42,167 bases of DNA from Cypionkella sp. (GTDB taxonomy: Bacteria; Pseudomonadota; Alphaproteobacteria; Rhodobacterales; Rhodobacteraceae). Numbering within the stretch: position 1 is the stretch's first letter; every line of letters begins with the position of its first letter. The translations under genes and the position numbers were made by a program. The DNA is taken from assembly GCA_025458085.1 (NCBI GenBank), contig JALOTC010000019.1, positions 1 to 42,167 on the forward strand, given 5' to 3'. Below, piece after piece: positions 9,048 to 17,666 of this stretch. Below the pieces are notes generated by a model, which saw nothing but the letters and a program-made list of their open reading frames with translations, ran no database searches and had not been told where the DNA came from.

Positions 9048-9068
9048 CGTCGCCGTTCTAAGCGCGTG

Positions 9069-10094
9069 TTATTTCCAGCCCAGTTCGTTGTAGATTTCCT
9101 GCGCGCGGGCCTGATGTTCGCCAAGTGCCGAAAGGTTCAGCGTATCGGCCTTGAACGTCCCCATGCCTTGCACCGTGCTGTCCACCGTTGCGCCCGGGAC
9201 TGCCGGATATTCGTAGTTGATCGCCGCAAAGAATTGCTGCGCCTCATCCGAGGCAAGGTATTCAAGGAACTTGATGGCATTTTCGCTGTTCGGCGAATTT
9301 GCCGCCACGGCCGCGCCCGAGATGTTGATATGCGTGCCGCGGTCGCCTTGATTGGGGAAAACCCAACCGATCCGATCACGTCCGTCAGCCGGGGTCAGCG
9401 CATCCACCTCTTCAGCCAAGGCGCGGGCGAAGTAATAGGTATTGGCCACCGCAATCGCGCATTGGCCCGAAGCCACGGCACGGATCTGGTCGGTGTCGCC
9501 GCCTTCGGGGTCACGGGCCAGATTGTCTTTCAGGCCTGCGGCCCAAGCGCGGGCGGCCTCTTCGCCTTCATGCGCGATGATCGAGGCGAGGAGCGAGAGA
9601 GAATAGATGTTGGAGGCGGAACGCATGCAGATCTGGCCCTTGTATTCCGGCTTTGCCAGATCGGCATAGGTCTGGGGCGGGTTGGCGACCTTTTCCGTGT
9701 CATAGAAAAAGACACGTGCCCGTGTGGCAAAGCCGAACCAGTGACCTTCGGGATGGCGCAGTTCCGCCGGGATGCGTTCGTTCAGCGTGGTAGAGGTGAT
9801 AGGACGGAACAAGGCATCCTGATCTGCCTGAAACAGGCGCCCCGCATCGACCAGAAGGACGACATCAGCCGGGCTGTTCGCGCCTTCGGCTTTCATTCGT
9901 TCGATGATCTCATCGGCATTGCCTTCGATCCGGTTCACAGTGATCCCGGTTGCGGCGGTGAAGTCGTCATAAAGTTTGTCGTCGTTATCATAGTGCCGGG
10001 CCGAATAGATGTTGACTTCGCCCTGCGCCATGACGGCTGGTGCAGCCGCGACAAGTGCACAAAGCGCTGCGGCAAAGAGTGGAAACGGACGCAT
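9069..10094 (-). CDS. fbpA: Ferric iron-binding periplasmic protein
   Basis: A 341-residue periplasmic binding protein of the FbpA/FutA/AfuA class that delivers Fe3+ to an inner-membrane ABC importer. It has a Sec signal peptide (MRPFPLFAAALCALVAAAPAVMA, cleavage near residue 24). The mature part starts EVNIYSARHYDNDDKLY, typical of the class. The C-terminal-half motif NTYYFAR carries the tyrosine pair that ligates iron in this family. ATG at 10094 follows an AGGGAG ribosome site. Just upstream is an iron-box-like sequence (10105-10130). The cognate permease is on the opposite strand, and no ATPase is nearby. Confidence 0.95.
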   Translation of the reverse strand: MRPFPLFAAALCALVAAAPAVMAQGEVNIYSARHYDNDDKLYDDFTAATGITVNRIEGNADEIIERMKAEGANSPADVVLLVDAGRLFQADQDALFRPITSTTLNERIPAELRHPEGHWFGFATRARVFFYDTEKVANPPQTYADLAKPEYKGQICMRSASNIYSLSLLASIIAHEGEEAARAWAAGLKDNLARDPEGGDTDQIRAVASGQCAIAVANTYYFARALAEEVDALTPADGRDRIGWVFPNQGDRGTHINISGAAVAANSPNSENAIKFLEYLASDEAQQFFAAINYEYPAVPGATVDSTVQGMGTFKADTLNLSALGEHQARAQEIYNELGWK

Positions 10095-10104
10095 GAGTGG
10101 CTCC

Positions 10105-10130
10105 CTAGTTATTCCGACAAAATTAGTCAG
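10105..10130 (-). promoter_or_regulatory. Iron-box-like site upstream of fbpA
   Basis: On the minus strand the sequence reads CTGACTAATTTTGTCGGAAT, ending about 16 bases before the fbpA start codon. It resembles, from memory, the Iron-Rhodo-box reported upstream of iron uptake genes in Rhodobacterales. Its position suggests iron-dependent repression of fbpA. The motif match is recalled, not computed. Confidence 0.45.
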
Positions 10131-11414
10131 GCGATGGGGAGGTGGGTGCGCCAGTGCGCCGTTGCAAGATTGTTGATTAAAAAAATAAACAAATGGGATG
10201 GTGGGGGGTTAAATCATTGAATAAAATAATTTTTATTAGTCGGGGTTTTATTGATCCAAAATTTCGATGCTCGTATGCCCCGGTGCAGGACGTGCCGCGC
10301 AGACGCGCGCTATTGAAAGGAGCGCCGGGGCTGCCCGTTGCGCCAAAAGGGCGCGAAGCCGTGCATGGCTGGTTGCCTCTGGAAAGGCAGAGGTCTTCCT
10401 GACTTCTCGCTGCTACGGCCTTGCCGCGAAGGCCGATACCCCAACCCGCACATAGCCAGACTGCCTAAGACGCTTCATGTCCGTGCTGCCCATGCCCGGA
10501 AGAAGCGCCGTTTGGGTGCTGTTCCAAAGGTCGCAGCGCTGGCTGAGATGGTTTTTGCCCCTGTCCAGAACTGGCTTTTCAGGCCCGGCCTTGAACCAGC
10601 ATGGAGCCACAGCCAAAAAGGGGACCAGACTTGATAGCCCTTTTTTCGCTCTGGCGCTTTCGGTTTTCGTTGCCCTCGCGGTCGCAGTCACCAAGCAGGC
10701 CGACTTATAGGACCAGTTCCGGTCATCGCTTTCTGCATATTTGGTTCGCTGGTCAGCACTACGGCGCCGAACCTTGGCCATGCTCTGTCTATTGTGGTTA
10801 GTGGGCTTTTGCCTGTGAATCCGGTACGGTGGCGGATCAAATTGCTGATGAGCGCGCGTGCCCTGAGGCAAGAGGCGACACCCCTCGTCACGGGCGGCGG
10901 ATGCCAGTCTCTATTTCGGCAATCAGGCGCCTTTGCTCGCACGCATTTCGAATCTGGCCCGGACAGATTGACCGCCCATCGTCTTGTCACCAGATGATCC
11001 GGATCAAGCCCTGGCCCTTAGGGCACGGGCCATTCCGTTGAAGGACGGCGACATTCCGGCCAAAGGCGCGCCCGACCGTTAGAGAGCGACGAAGGTTGGT
11101 GCAGGTCTTTGGCGCTGATGTGGACGTCGAACGCACGGCATCCGGACGCGCTGTCTTTCCTCCGCATCATGCATCCTTTGGTTGTTGTGTGGGTGGCGGC
11201 CAATCTGTCGCTTTGCAAATCGTTTTGCTGGGGGCGGCCGTACCGTGGTACAAGCGCAACGGGGAACTTGTCCGCAAATCTCCAAAAGGTGTCAGTCAGG
11301 TCGATGTTCCCGGGATTGCCGCGTTTCCTTCCTTTTGTGCCGTTTTTCTGTAATCTTTTGTGCTAGATTCAGCGGTGCAGGCGGGCTGCACCATCCTTCG
11401 CATGTTTTGCTGTC

Positions 11415-11435
11415 TTGAAGGAATGTTTCGTTCAA
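11415..11435. promoter_or_regulatory. Inverted repeat upstream of peptide importer
   Basis: The arms TTGAAGGAA (11415-11423) and TTCGTTCAA (11427-11435) match at eight of nine positions around a 3-base spacer. The repeat lies about 115 bases upstream of the binding-protein start codon and 10 bases from a second repeat. It is a candidate operator; the binding factor is unknown. Confidence 0.4.
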
Positions 11436-11445
11436 CAAAGCTGTC

Positions 11446-11461
11446 TTGACCGATAGGTCAA
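11446..11461. promoter_or_regulatory. TTGACC/GGTCAA inverted repeat
   Basis: A perfect 6-base inverted repeat, TTGACC-GATA-GGTCAA, lies about 90 bases before the start of the peptide-binding-protein gene. The spacing and half-sites are typical of operators bound by TetR-family repressors. No such repressor is encoded next to it. Confidence 0.4.
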
Positions 11462-11549
11462 AAAATCTTGCAATCGGGCGCAAAACCCGCTTTGTCAGAG
11501 AGCCTCTACCAAAGAGCAAAAAGAGAACAACAACTTGGGAGTTCTTCAT

Positions 11550-13133
11550 ATGAGAAACGCAATCAAGGGCCTTGGCGTCGCGCTGCTCTGCACCACGATG
11601 CTTGTGTCGGCCGCGGCGGCAGAGACGATCCGTTGGGCTCGCGCCTCGGACGCGCTGACGCTCGATCCGCATTCACAAAATCAGGGCGTGACGCATAACT
11701 TTGCCCATCACATTTATGAAACGCTGGTCGACCGCGATGTCGATGGCAACCTTCAGCCGCGCCTTGCCTTGTCGTGGGAGTTGAAGGCGGATGACCCAAC
11801 CACCTGGGTCTTTAAGCTGCGCGAAGGCGTGACTTTCCATGATGGCGCGACCTTTACCGCCGAAGATGTCGTCTTTTCTCTGGATCGGGCACGGTCGGAA
11901 AAGTCTAACATGCGCCAGTTGCATGTTGACGTGGATCAGGTGATCGCGGTGGATGATTACACCGTTGAGGTCAAGATGAAGGGGCCGTCGCCGCTTTATC
12001 CCAACAACCTGACCAATACTTTCATCATGGACAAGACTTGGTCCGAGACCAACAACGTGGTCGAGGTGCAGGACTATGCCGCGGGCGAAGACAATTTTGC
12101 CGTCCGCAACACCAATGGGACCGGTCCTTACAAGCTGGTGTCGCGCGAAGTGGACGTCCGTTCCGTGATGGCGATCAACGAAAACCACTGGGCGGCTGAA
12201 AAGCCCGCGGTGACCGAGATCATCTATCTGCCAATCGCCGATGCCGCGACCCGCGTTGCTGCCCTGCTTTCGGGCGAGGTGGATATCGTGCAGGATGTGC
12301 CGGTGCAGGACATCGACCGCCTTTCCTCGACCGCCGGGATCAAGATCGAAACCGGGCCGGAAAACCGGGTGATCTATTTCGGCTACCGCTTTGGCGATGC
12401 ACCGCTGAAATCGTCGAATGTCACCGATGCCAACCCGTTCAACGACCCGCGCGTGCGTGAGGCGATGGAACTGGCGATTGACCGCGATGCGATCCGTCAG
12501 GTCGTGATGCGCGGCCAGTCGATCCCGACCGGCGTGGCCAACCCGCCCTTCGTGAATGGCTGGACCGAGGAACTCAACGCCTATCCGGCGGTGGACCTTG
12601 ACCGCGCCAAGGCGCTGTTGGCCGAAGCGGGCTATCCAGATGGCTTCACGGTCACGCTGGATACGCCGAACAACCGCTATGTGAACGACGAGGCGATCAG
12701 CCAAGCGGTTGTCGGGATGCTGGGCCGGATCGGCATTCAGGTGACCTTGGCCTCGCGCCCGGTGGCGCAGCATTCGCCGCTCGTCACCGCGAACGAAACG
12801 GATTTCTACCTGCTGGGCTGGGGCGTGCCGACGTTTGACTCCGCCTATGTGTTCAACGATCTGGTGCACACCAAGGATGGCAGCTACGGCGCCTATAACG
12901 GTGGGCTGTATTCGAACCCGGAACTGGACGAAAAGATCCGCTCGCTGGGCACTGAGACTGATCTTGAAAAGCGGAACGCCACGATCGCGGAAATCTGGAA
13001 AGTGGTGAAGGAGGATCGTGTCCTGCTGCCGATCCACAATCAGGTTCTGGCCTATGCGATGAAGGACAGCATCACGCTGCCGGTGCATCCGGAGAACCAG
13101 CCGCTGATGACCTCGCTTCGGTTCAATAACTGA
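11550..13133 (+). CDS. Peptide-type ABC substrate-binding protein
   Basis: About 527 residues, of the family 5 extracellular solute-binding proteins (DppA/OppA type), which capture peptides or related compounds in the periplasm. A Sec signal peptide is clear (MRNAIKGLGVALLCTTMLVSAAAA, cleavage before ETIRWARASD). Family motifs follow: LTLDPHSQNQGVTHNFAHHIYETLV, WVFKLREGVTFHDGATFTAEDVVFSLDR and NDPRVREAMELAIDRDAI. ATG at 11550 has a GGGAG ribosome site; an upstream in-frame ATG at 11535 overlaps that site and is unlikely. It heads the operon with two permeases and two ATPases. The substrate (di/oligopeptide, opine, glutathione) cannot be told from sequence alone. Confidence 0.95.
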   Translation: MRNAIKGLGVALLCTTMLVSAAAAETIRWARASDALTLDPHSQNQGVTHNFAHHIYETLVDRDVDGNLQPRLALSWELKADDPTTWVFKLREGVTFHDGATFTAEDVVFSLDRARSEKSNMRQLHVDVDQVIAVDDYTVEVKMKGPSPLYPNNLTNTFIMDKTWSETNNVVEVQDYAAGEDNFAVRNTNGTGPYKLVSREVDVRSVMAINENHWAAEKPAVTEIIYLPIADAATRVAALLSGEVDIVQDVPVQDIDRLSSTAGIKIETGPENRVIYFGYRFGDAPLKSSNVTDANPFNDPRVREAMELAIDRDAIRQVVMRGQSIPTGVANPPFVNGWTEELNAYPAVDLDRAKALLAEAGYPDGFTVTLDTPNNRYVNDEAISQAVVGMLGRIGIQVTLASRPVAQHSPLVTANETDFYLLGWGVPTFDSAYVFNDLVHTKDGSYGAYNGGLYSNPELDEKIRSLGTETDLEKRNATIAEIWKVVKEDRVLLPIHNQVLAYAMKDSITLPVHPENQPLMTSLRFNN

Positions 13134-13150
13134 CGCGTGCCAAATCCCGT

Positions 13151-13186
13151 GCCGCCGCGAGGGCCATGCGCCTCCGCGGCGGTTTT
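13151..13186 (+). terminator. Intercistronic hairpin after binding-protein gene
   Basis: The stem CCGCCGCG (13152-13159) pairs with CGCGGCGG (13175-13182), followed by TTTT. It lies between the binding-protein stop and the first permease. Such hairpins partly terminate or protect the upstream message and give more binding protein than membrane subunits. Confidence 0.75.
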
Positions 13187-13208
13187 CTATTGCTGAAGGA
13201 GGTGGCCA

Positions 13209-14192
13209 ATGCTGGCCTTCATCATCCGAAGACTGGCGCAATCCGTGCTGGTCATGCTGTTCGTGGCGCTGATCGCCTTTGTGATCTTTCGCTATGTGGG
13301 CGACCCGATCACCAGCATGGTGGGCGTTGAAACCCGTCTGGAAGATCAGGAAATCATGCGTGACCGGCTAGGCCTGAACGACCCGGTCGTGATCCAATTC
13401 GCCCGATTCATCGGCAATGCGTTGCAGGGTGAATTCGGCATCTCTTATCGCCTGCAACAGCCGGTGACGGAGTTGATCCTGTCGCGCCTGCCGGCCACGC
13501 TGGAATTGGCAGTCGCCTCGGCCCTGATCGCTTTGGTCTTTGGCGTGGTACTTGGGGTCTTTACGGCGCTCCGCCCCAAAAGCTTTGTCACCGCCGGGAT
13601 CATGGCTGCCTCTCTTGTAGGGGTGTCCTTGCCTACTTTCCTGATCGGTATCGGATTGATCTATGTCTTTTCGGTCGAGTTGGGTTGGCTTCCGTCCTTT
13701 GGGCGCGGAGAGGTGGTGGATTTGGGCTGGTGGCGCACGGGCCTGCTGACGGAAAGCGGGCTGAAATCCATCATCCTGCCTGCCATTACCCTATCTCTGT
13801 TTCAATTGACATTGATCATGCGCCTTGTGCGGGCCGAGATGCTGGAGGTCCTGCGCACCGAATACATCCGCTTTGCCCGCGCCCGAGGCCTGACCCAGCG
13901 GGCGATCAATTTTGGCCATGCGTTGAAGAACACCATGGTGCCCGTAATCACGATCACCGGCCTGCAACTGGGGTCTGTCATCGCCTTTGCGATCGTGACG
14001 GAAACGGTGTTCCAATGGCCCGGAGTCGGGTCGCTTTTCATCACCTCGGTTCAGGTGGTCGATGTGCCGGTAATGGCGGCATATTTGATGTTCATCGCGC
14101 TGGTCTTTGTGCTGATCAACCTGATCGTCGATATTCTTTACTATGTCGTTGACCCACGCCTGCGCGTGGATGGCGGCGCTTCCGGGAACTGA
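13209..14192 (+). CDS. Peptide-type ABC permease, DppB-like
   Basis: 327 residues, one of two inner-membrane permeases of the importer. It begins with the family signature MLAFIIRRLAQSVLVMLFVALIAFVIF and has about six transmembrane segments. The EAA loop ahead of the last segments is visible (YIRFARARGLTQRAINFGHALKNTMVPV). The start has an AAGGAGG ribosome site in the bases before ATG 13209. Its stop is three bases from the next start, so it is expressed with the downstream genes. Confidence 0.95.
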   Translation: MLAFIIRRLAQSVLVMLFVALIAFVIFRYVGDPITSMVGVETRLEDQEIMRDRLGLNDPVVIQFARFIGNALQGEFGISYRLQQPVTELILSRLPATLELAVASALIALVFGVVLGVFTALRPKSFVTAGIMAASLVGVSLPTFLIGIGLIYVFSVELGWLPSFGRGEVVDLGWWRTGLLTESGLKSIILPAITLSLFQLTLIMRLVRAEMLEVLRTEYIRFARARGLTQRAINFGHALKNTMVPVITITGLQLGSVIAFAIVTETVFQWPGVGSLFITSVQVVDVPVMAAYLMFIALVFVLINLIVDILYYVVDPRLRVDGGASGN

Positions 14193-14195
14193 CCC

Positions 14196-15170
14196 ATGAG
14201 CATGACTGAAACTCCCCCCCGCCCGCCTGCAACGCCGCAGGCCCCACCGCGCCCCGAAAGCCGCCTGCGCCGCTTTCTGGATAGCGATATCTTCTATTCA
14301 TGGAAGCGGTCGCCAGTGACGATCCTGGCCACCGTTACGGCGCTGACCTTGATCCTGATCGCGATCCTTGCGCCGTGGATTGCGCCCTATGATCCGTTCA
14401 ATCCGGCCAGCCTGAACTTGATGGATGGCTTTACGCCGCCCGTAAGCCAAGGCCCGTTCAGCGAGAACTGGTTCCTGATGGGGGCCGACAATCAGGGCCG
14501 CGATGTGCTTTCCACCATCATGTATGGCAGCCGTGTCTCTCTGTTTGTGGGGTTCATGGCCACGATGTTCGCCATGGTGTTGGGCGTGGGTCTTGGCCTG
14601 ACGGCGGGTTACAACGGCGGGATGATCGATGCGGTCATCATGCGGATTGCCGATATCCAGCTCAGCTTTCCTGCCATCCTCATCGCGCTTTTGATCTTTG
14701 GCGTGGCGCGGGGGATGATCCCGGCCAGCCATCAGGAAAGCATGGCGATCTGGGTGCTGATCCTTGCCATTGGCCTGTCCAACTGGGCGCAATTCGCGCG
14801 TACCGTGCGCGGCGCGACGATGGTGGAGCGCGAAAAGGATTACGTCTCTGCCGCACGGATCATGGGCGTGCATCCGATCCTGATCCTCTTGCGCCATATC
14901 CTGCCCAATGTCCTTGGCCCGGTTCTGGTGATCGGCACGATCGGCCTTGCGCTGGCCATCATCGAGGAGGCGACGCTCTCCTTCCTTGGTGTGGGCGTGC
15001 CGCCAACCCAGCCCAGCCTTGGCACGTTGATCCGCATCGGTCAGCAGTATCTGTTTTCGGGGGAATGGTGGATCCTGTTCTTCCCGGCGGTGACGCTGAT
15101 CTTGCTGGCGCTGTCGGTCAACCTTCTGGGCGACTGGCTGCGCGATGCACTGAACCCCAAGCTGCGCTAA
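14196..15170 (+). CDS. Peptide-type ABC permease, DppC-like
   Basis: 324 residues, second permease subunit. A proline-rich cytoplasmic N-terminus (TPPRPPATPQAPPRPESR) precedes the usual DppC/OppC start (FLDSDIFYSWKRSPVTILATV). The motif LMGADNQGRDVLSTIMYGSRVSL is a hallmark of this subunit, and the EAA loop reads YVSAARIMGVHPILILLRHILPN. About six transmembrane segments are present. It is tightly spaced between the DppB-like gene and the first ATPase. Confidence 0.95.
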   Translation: MSMTETPPRPPATPQAPPRPESRLRRFLDSDIFYSWKRSPVTILATVTALTLILIAILAPWIAPYDPFNPASLNLMDGFTPPVSQGPFSENWFLMGADNQGRDVLSTIMYGSRVSLFVGFMATMFAMVLGVGLGLTAGYNGGMIDAVIMRIADIQLSFPAILIALLIFGVARGMIPASHQESMAIWVLILAIGLSNWAQFARTVRGATMVEREKDYVSAARIMGVHPILILLRHILPNVLGPVLVIGTIGLALAIIEEATLSFLGVGVPPTQPSLGTLIRIGQQYLFSGEWWILFFPAVTLILLALSVNLLGDWLRDALNPKLR

Positions 15171-15180
15171 GGAGATGGCG

Positions 15181-16161
15181 ATGACAGAACCGCTTCTTTC
15201 CGTGCGCGGCCTCACGGTGGAATTCCCCACCCGACACGGCATCCTGACCGCGGTCGAGGATATCACGCTCGACATCATGCCCGGCGAGGTGCTGGGCATG
15301 GTCGGGGAATCCGGGGCCGGAAAATCCATGACAGGCAATGCAATCATCGGCCTGATCGAACCGCCCGGCCGCATCGCGCGGGGGGAGATCCTCTTGAAAG
15401 GCCAGCGCATCGACAATCTGCCTCCAGACGAGATGCGCGCCATCCGCGGGCGGCGGATCGGGATGATCTTTCAAGATCCTCTGACCTCGCTCAACCCGCT
15501 GTATCGCATCTCGGATCAGCTTGTGGAAACCATCCGGACCCATCTGCCCATGTCGCAGGAGGCCGCGCGCAAGCGGGCTATCCAGTTGCTGGATGATGTG
15601 GGTATCCCCGATGCCGCGCGGCGGATCGACGATTATCCGCATCAGTTTTCGGGGGGCATGCGGCAGCGTGTGGTGATCGCACTGGCGCTCTGTGCCGAAC
15701 CCGATCTGGTGATCGCCGATGAACCGACGACGGCGCTGGATGTGTCCGTACAAGCGCAGATCATCGATGTGATGAAGCAGCTTTGTGCTGACCGGGGGGC
15801 CGCGATCTTGCTTGTCACGCATGACATGGGCGTGATCGCGGAAACCGCCAACCGCGTGGCGGTGATGTATGCCGGGCGGATCGCCGAGATCGGCCCCGTG
15901 CGTGAGGTGATCAAGGACGCGCGCCATCCCTATACCGCTGGGCTTATGGGGGCGATCCCACGGCTGGGGGAGAATCTTGACCGGCTTCAGCAGATCCCGG
16001 GTGCCATGCCGCGCCTGTCGTCCATTCCGCAGGGCTGTGCCTTCAACCCACGCTGCCCAAAGGTCTTTGACCGATGCCGCAGCCATCGCCCCTCCCTGTC
16101 ACAGGCAGAGGTAGGGCGTCAGGTGGCCTGCTGGCTTTATGACGGAGTGACTGAAGCATGA
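15181..16161 (+). CDS. Peptide-type ABC ATPase, DppD-like
   Basis: A cytoplasmic ATPase of about 326 residues that powers the importer. It shows Walker A GESGAGKS, signature FSGGMRQRV and Walker B LVIADEPTTALD, plus the C-terminal oligopeptide-transporter motif GCAFNPRCPKVFDRC. ATG at 15181 is preferred because AAGGAG sits six bases upstream; an ATG at 15175 would abut that site. The stop overlaps the next gene's start (ATGA), so the two ATPases are translationally coupled. Confidence 0.95.
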   Translation: MTEPLLSVRGLTVEFPTRHGILTAVEDITLDIMPGEVLGMVGESGAGKSMTGNAIIGLIEPPGRIARGEILLKGQRIDNLPPDEMRAIRGRRIGMIFQDPLTSLNPLYRISDQLVETIRTHLPMSQEAARKRAIQLLDDVGIPDAARRIDDYPHQFSGGMRQRVVIALALCAEPDLVIADEPTTALDVSVQAQIIDVMKQLCADRGAAILLVTHDMGVIAETANRVAVMYAGRIAEIGPVREVIKDARHPYTAGLMGAIPRLGENLDRLQQIPGAMPRLSSIPQGCAFNPRCPKVFDRCRSHRPSLSQAEVGRQVACWLYDGVTEA

Positions 16162-17159
16162 GCGATGTTCTTCTTGATGTGCGTAACCTGTCGCGCCGGT
16201 TCGATGTGTCGAAACCTTGGCTGAACCGCAAGCTGGAAGGGCTGGAAAAGCTTTACGTCAAGGCTGTCGATGATGTCAGCTTTACGGTGAACCGGGGCGA
16301 AACCTTTGCGCTGGTGGGTGAAAGCGGATCGGGCAAATCTACTATCGCAAAGCTGATCGTGGGTCTGTTGAAGCCAACGCAGGGCGAAATCTTCTTTAGC
16401 GGCCAATCTCTGGCCCGTGGTCTTTCGGGGGCAGAGGCGCGCCGGTTGCGGCGGCGCTTCCAGATGATTTTTCAAGACCCGCTGGCCAGCCTTAACCCGC
16501 GCTGGCGGGTGACGGATATCATCGCAGAACCCTTGCGCGTCTTTGAGCGCAGCATGGATGACCGGGCGCGTCGCCTGCGGGTGGGGGAATTGCTGACGCT
16601 GGTGGGCCTGTCTCCCGAAGATGGCGTGAAATTCCCGCATCAGTTTTCGGGCGGTCAGCGCCAGCGGATCGCCATTGCGCGCGCGCTTGCGGCCAAGCCG
16701 GAATTCATTGTCTGCGATGAACCAACCTCGGCGCTGGATGTGTCGGTGCAGGCGCAGATCCTGAACCTGATGAAGGATCTGCAAAAGGAATTCGGCCTCA
16801 CCTATGTGTTCATCTCGCATAACCTGCAGGTTGTGCGGCATATGGCGGACCATATTGGGGTGCTCTACCTTGGCCGTCTGGCGGAAGTTGCGCCTGCGCG
16901 GGACCTCTTTGAGGCGCCGCGCCATCCTTACACGCGGATGTTGCTAGACGCGGTCCCCGATATCGAGATGACGGGGCGGCGGCGCAAAAAGGTGGAAGGC
17001 GAAATCCCCTCGCCCCTGTCGCCTCCTCCCGGCTGTGCTTTTCATCCGCGTTGCCCCTTCGCCAATGACCGCTGCAAGACCGAAGTGCCCCGCACACTCG
17101 GCGGCGTGGCCTGCCATGCGGTGGAGGAAGGTCGCCTGTCCGATCTTGTTCAGCCCTGA
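16158..17159 (+). CDS. Peptide-type ABC ATPase, DppF-like
   Basis: 333 residues, the second ATPase of the importer. Walker A is GESGSGKST, the signature is FSGGQRQRI and Walker B is FIVCDEPTSALD. The C-terminus has the family motif PPGCAFHPRCPFANDRC. The start overlaps the preceding stop by four bases (ATGA). It is the last gene of the operon; a strong terminator follows. Confidence 0.95.
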   Translation: MSDVLLDVRNLSRRFDVSKPWLNRKLEGLEKLYVKAVDDVSFTVNRGETFALVGESGSGKSTIAKLIVGLLKPTQGEIFFSGQSLARGLSGAEARRLRRRFQMIFQDPLASLNPRWRVTDIIAEPLRVFERSMDDRARRLRVGELLTLVGLSPEDGVKFPHQFSGGQRQRIAIARALAAKPEFIVCDEPTSALDVSVQAQILNLMKDLQKEFGLTYVFISHNLQVVRHMADHIGVLYLGRLAEVAPARDLFEAPRHPYTRMLLDAVPDIEMTGRRRKKVEGEIPSPLSPPPGCAFHPRCPFANDRCKTEVPRTLGGVACHAVEEGRLSDLVQP

Positions 17160-17165
17160 AAACTC

Positions 17166-17203
17166 GATTGCCCCGTCGGGTAAACCGTTGGGGCAATCTT
17201 TTT
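17166..17203 (+). terminator. Rho-independent terminator of the peptide importer operon
   Basis: A perfect 9-base-pair stem (GATTGCCCC at 17166-17174, GGGGCAATC at 17190-17198) is followed by a TTTTT run. It starts seven bases after the last ATPase stop. Confidence 0.92.
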
Positions 17204-17561
17204 CAGAAATTCGCGCTTGCGATTTCGGTGACCAAGGCTTGCGAGGACAATAGATAAGGGAAATTGCCCAATCCAAACCATCACCCGCACCTCATTCGCC
17301 TGTGCATCAACTTGGTCGATACAGTCCCGTTCGCGATGTTCATGCCAGAGAGGGCGCGGAAAATGATGTTCGCGAACCCTGTGCCGGCTGTTCTTTGGGC
17401 AATCTCCTCTGATCTGGCTTCATTCACCCATGCGCGACTGTACCCAGACTACTGCAACGCATGAGGGGCCGTTTGGGGGGCATTGGCGCAGAATAAATGG
17501 CAGACCAGCAACCTGCCAAAGGACAGCTTATGACCAAAATCAATGTGTTAGATGGGAGGAG
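17204..17561. other. Gene-free stretch before tRNA-Glu
   Basis: About 360 bases between the importer terminator and the 3' end of the minus-strand tRNA. Only short open frames without protein-like character are present. No repeat, attachment-site duplication or integrase fragment is seen beside the tRNA. Confidence 0.5.
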
Positions 17562-17636
17562 TGGCAGCCCGTAGGGGAGTCGAACCCCTCTTCCCAGGTT
17601 GAAAACCTGGTGTCCTAACCGATAGACGAACGGGCC
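17562..17636 (-). tRNA. tRNA-Glu (anticodon UUC)
   Basis: The minus strand folds as a 75-base cloverleaf. The acceptor pair is GGCCCGT/ACGGGCT with a G discriminator and an encoded CCA. The anticodon stem CCAGG/CCTGG encloses the loop TTTTCAA, giving anticodon TTC (genomic 17601-17603). The T arm reads GAGGGGTTCGACTCCCC. UUC decodes glutamate. Confidence 0.96.
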
Positions 17637-17666
17637 ACTTAAGGCATGACGGGTGGATACAACGCA

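Larger units (their letters stand above)
10131..11549. other. 1.4-kb stretch without a recognisable gene
   Basis: Every reading frame here is short and none looks like a known protein. The first 110 bases are A/T-rich. The middle has hydrophobic pieces such as FFALALSVFVALAVAV (about 10630-10700) that end in stops, which could be a decayed membrane-protein gene. The last 140 bases carry two inverted repeats and the leader of the peptide-binding-protein gene. No RNA gene is recognised. Confidence 0.5.

Noticed and set aside
10413-10871. 152-codon minus-strand frame in the gene-free stretch
   Set aside because: Its composition (many Arg/Ser/Thr, no domain or signal) and lack of a ribosome site give no support as a gene.
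11673-13241. 522-codon minus-strand open frame
   Set aside because: It lies wholly opposite the peptide-binding-protein gene, whose signal peptide and family motifs are clear. The antisense product is His/Arg-rich and looks non-biological.
17562-17636. tRNA-Glu as an integration site for a mobile element
   Set aside because: No integrase, direct repeat of the tRNA 3' end, or foreign cargo is seen on either side.
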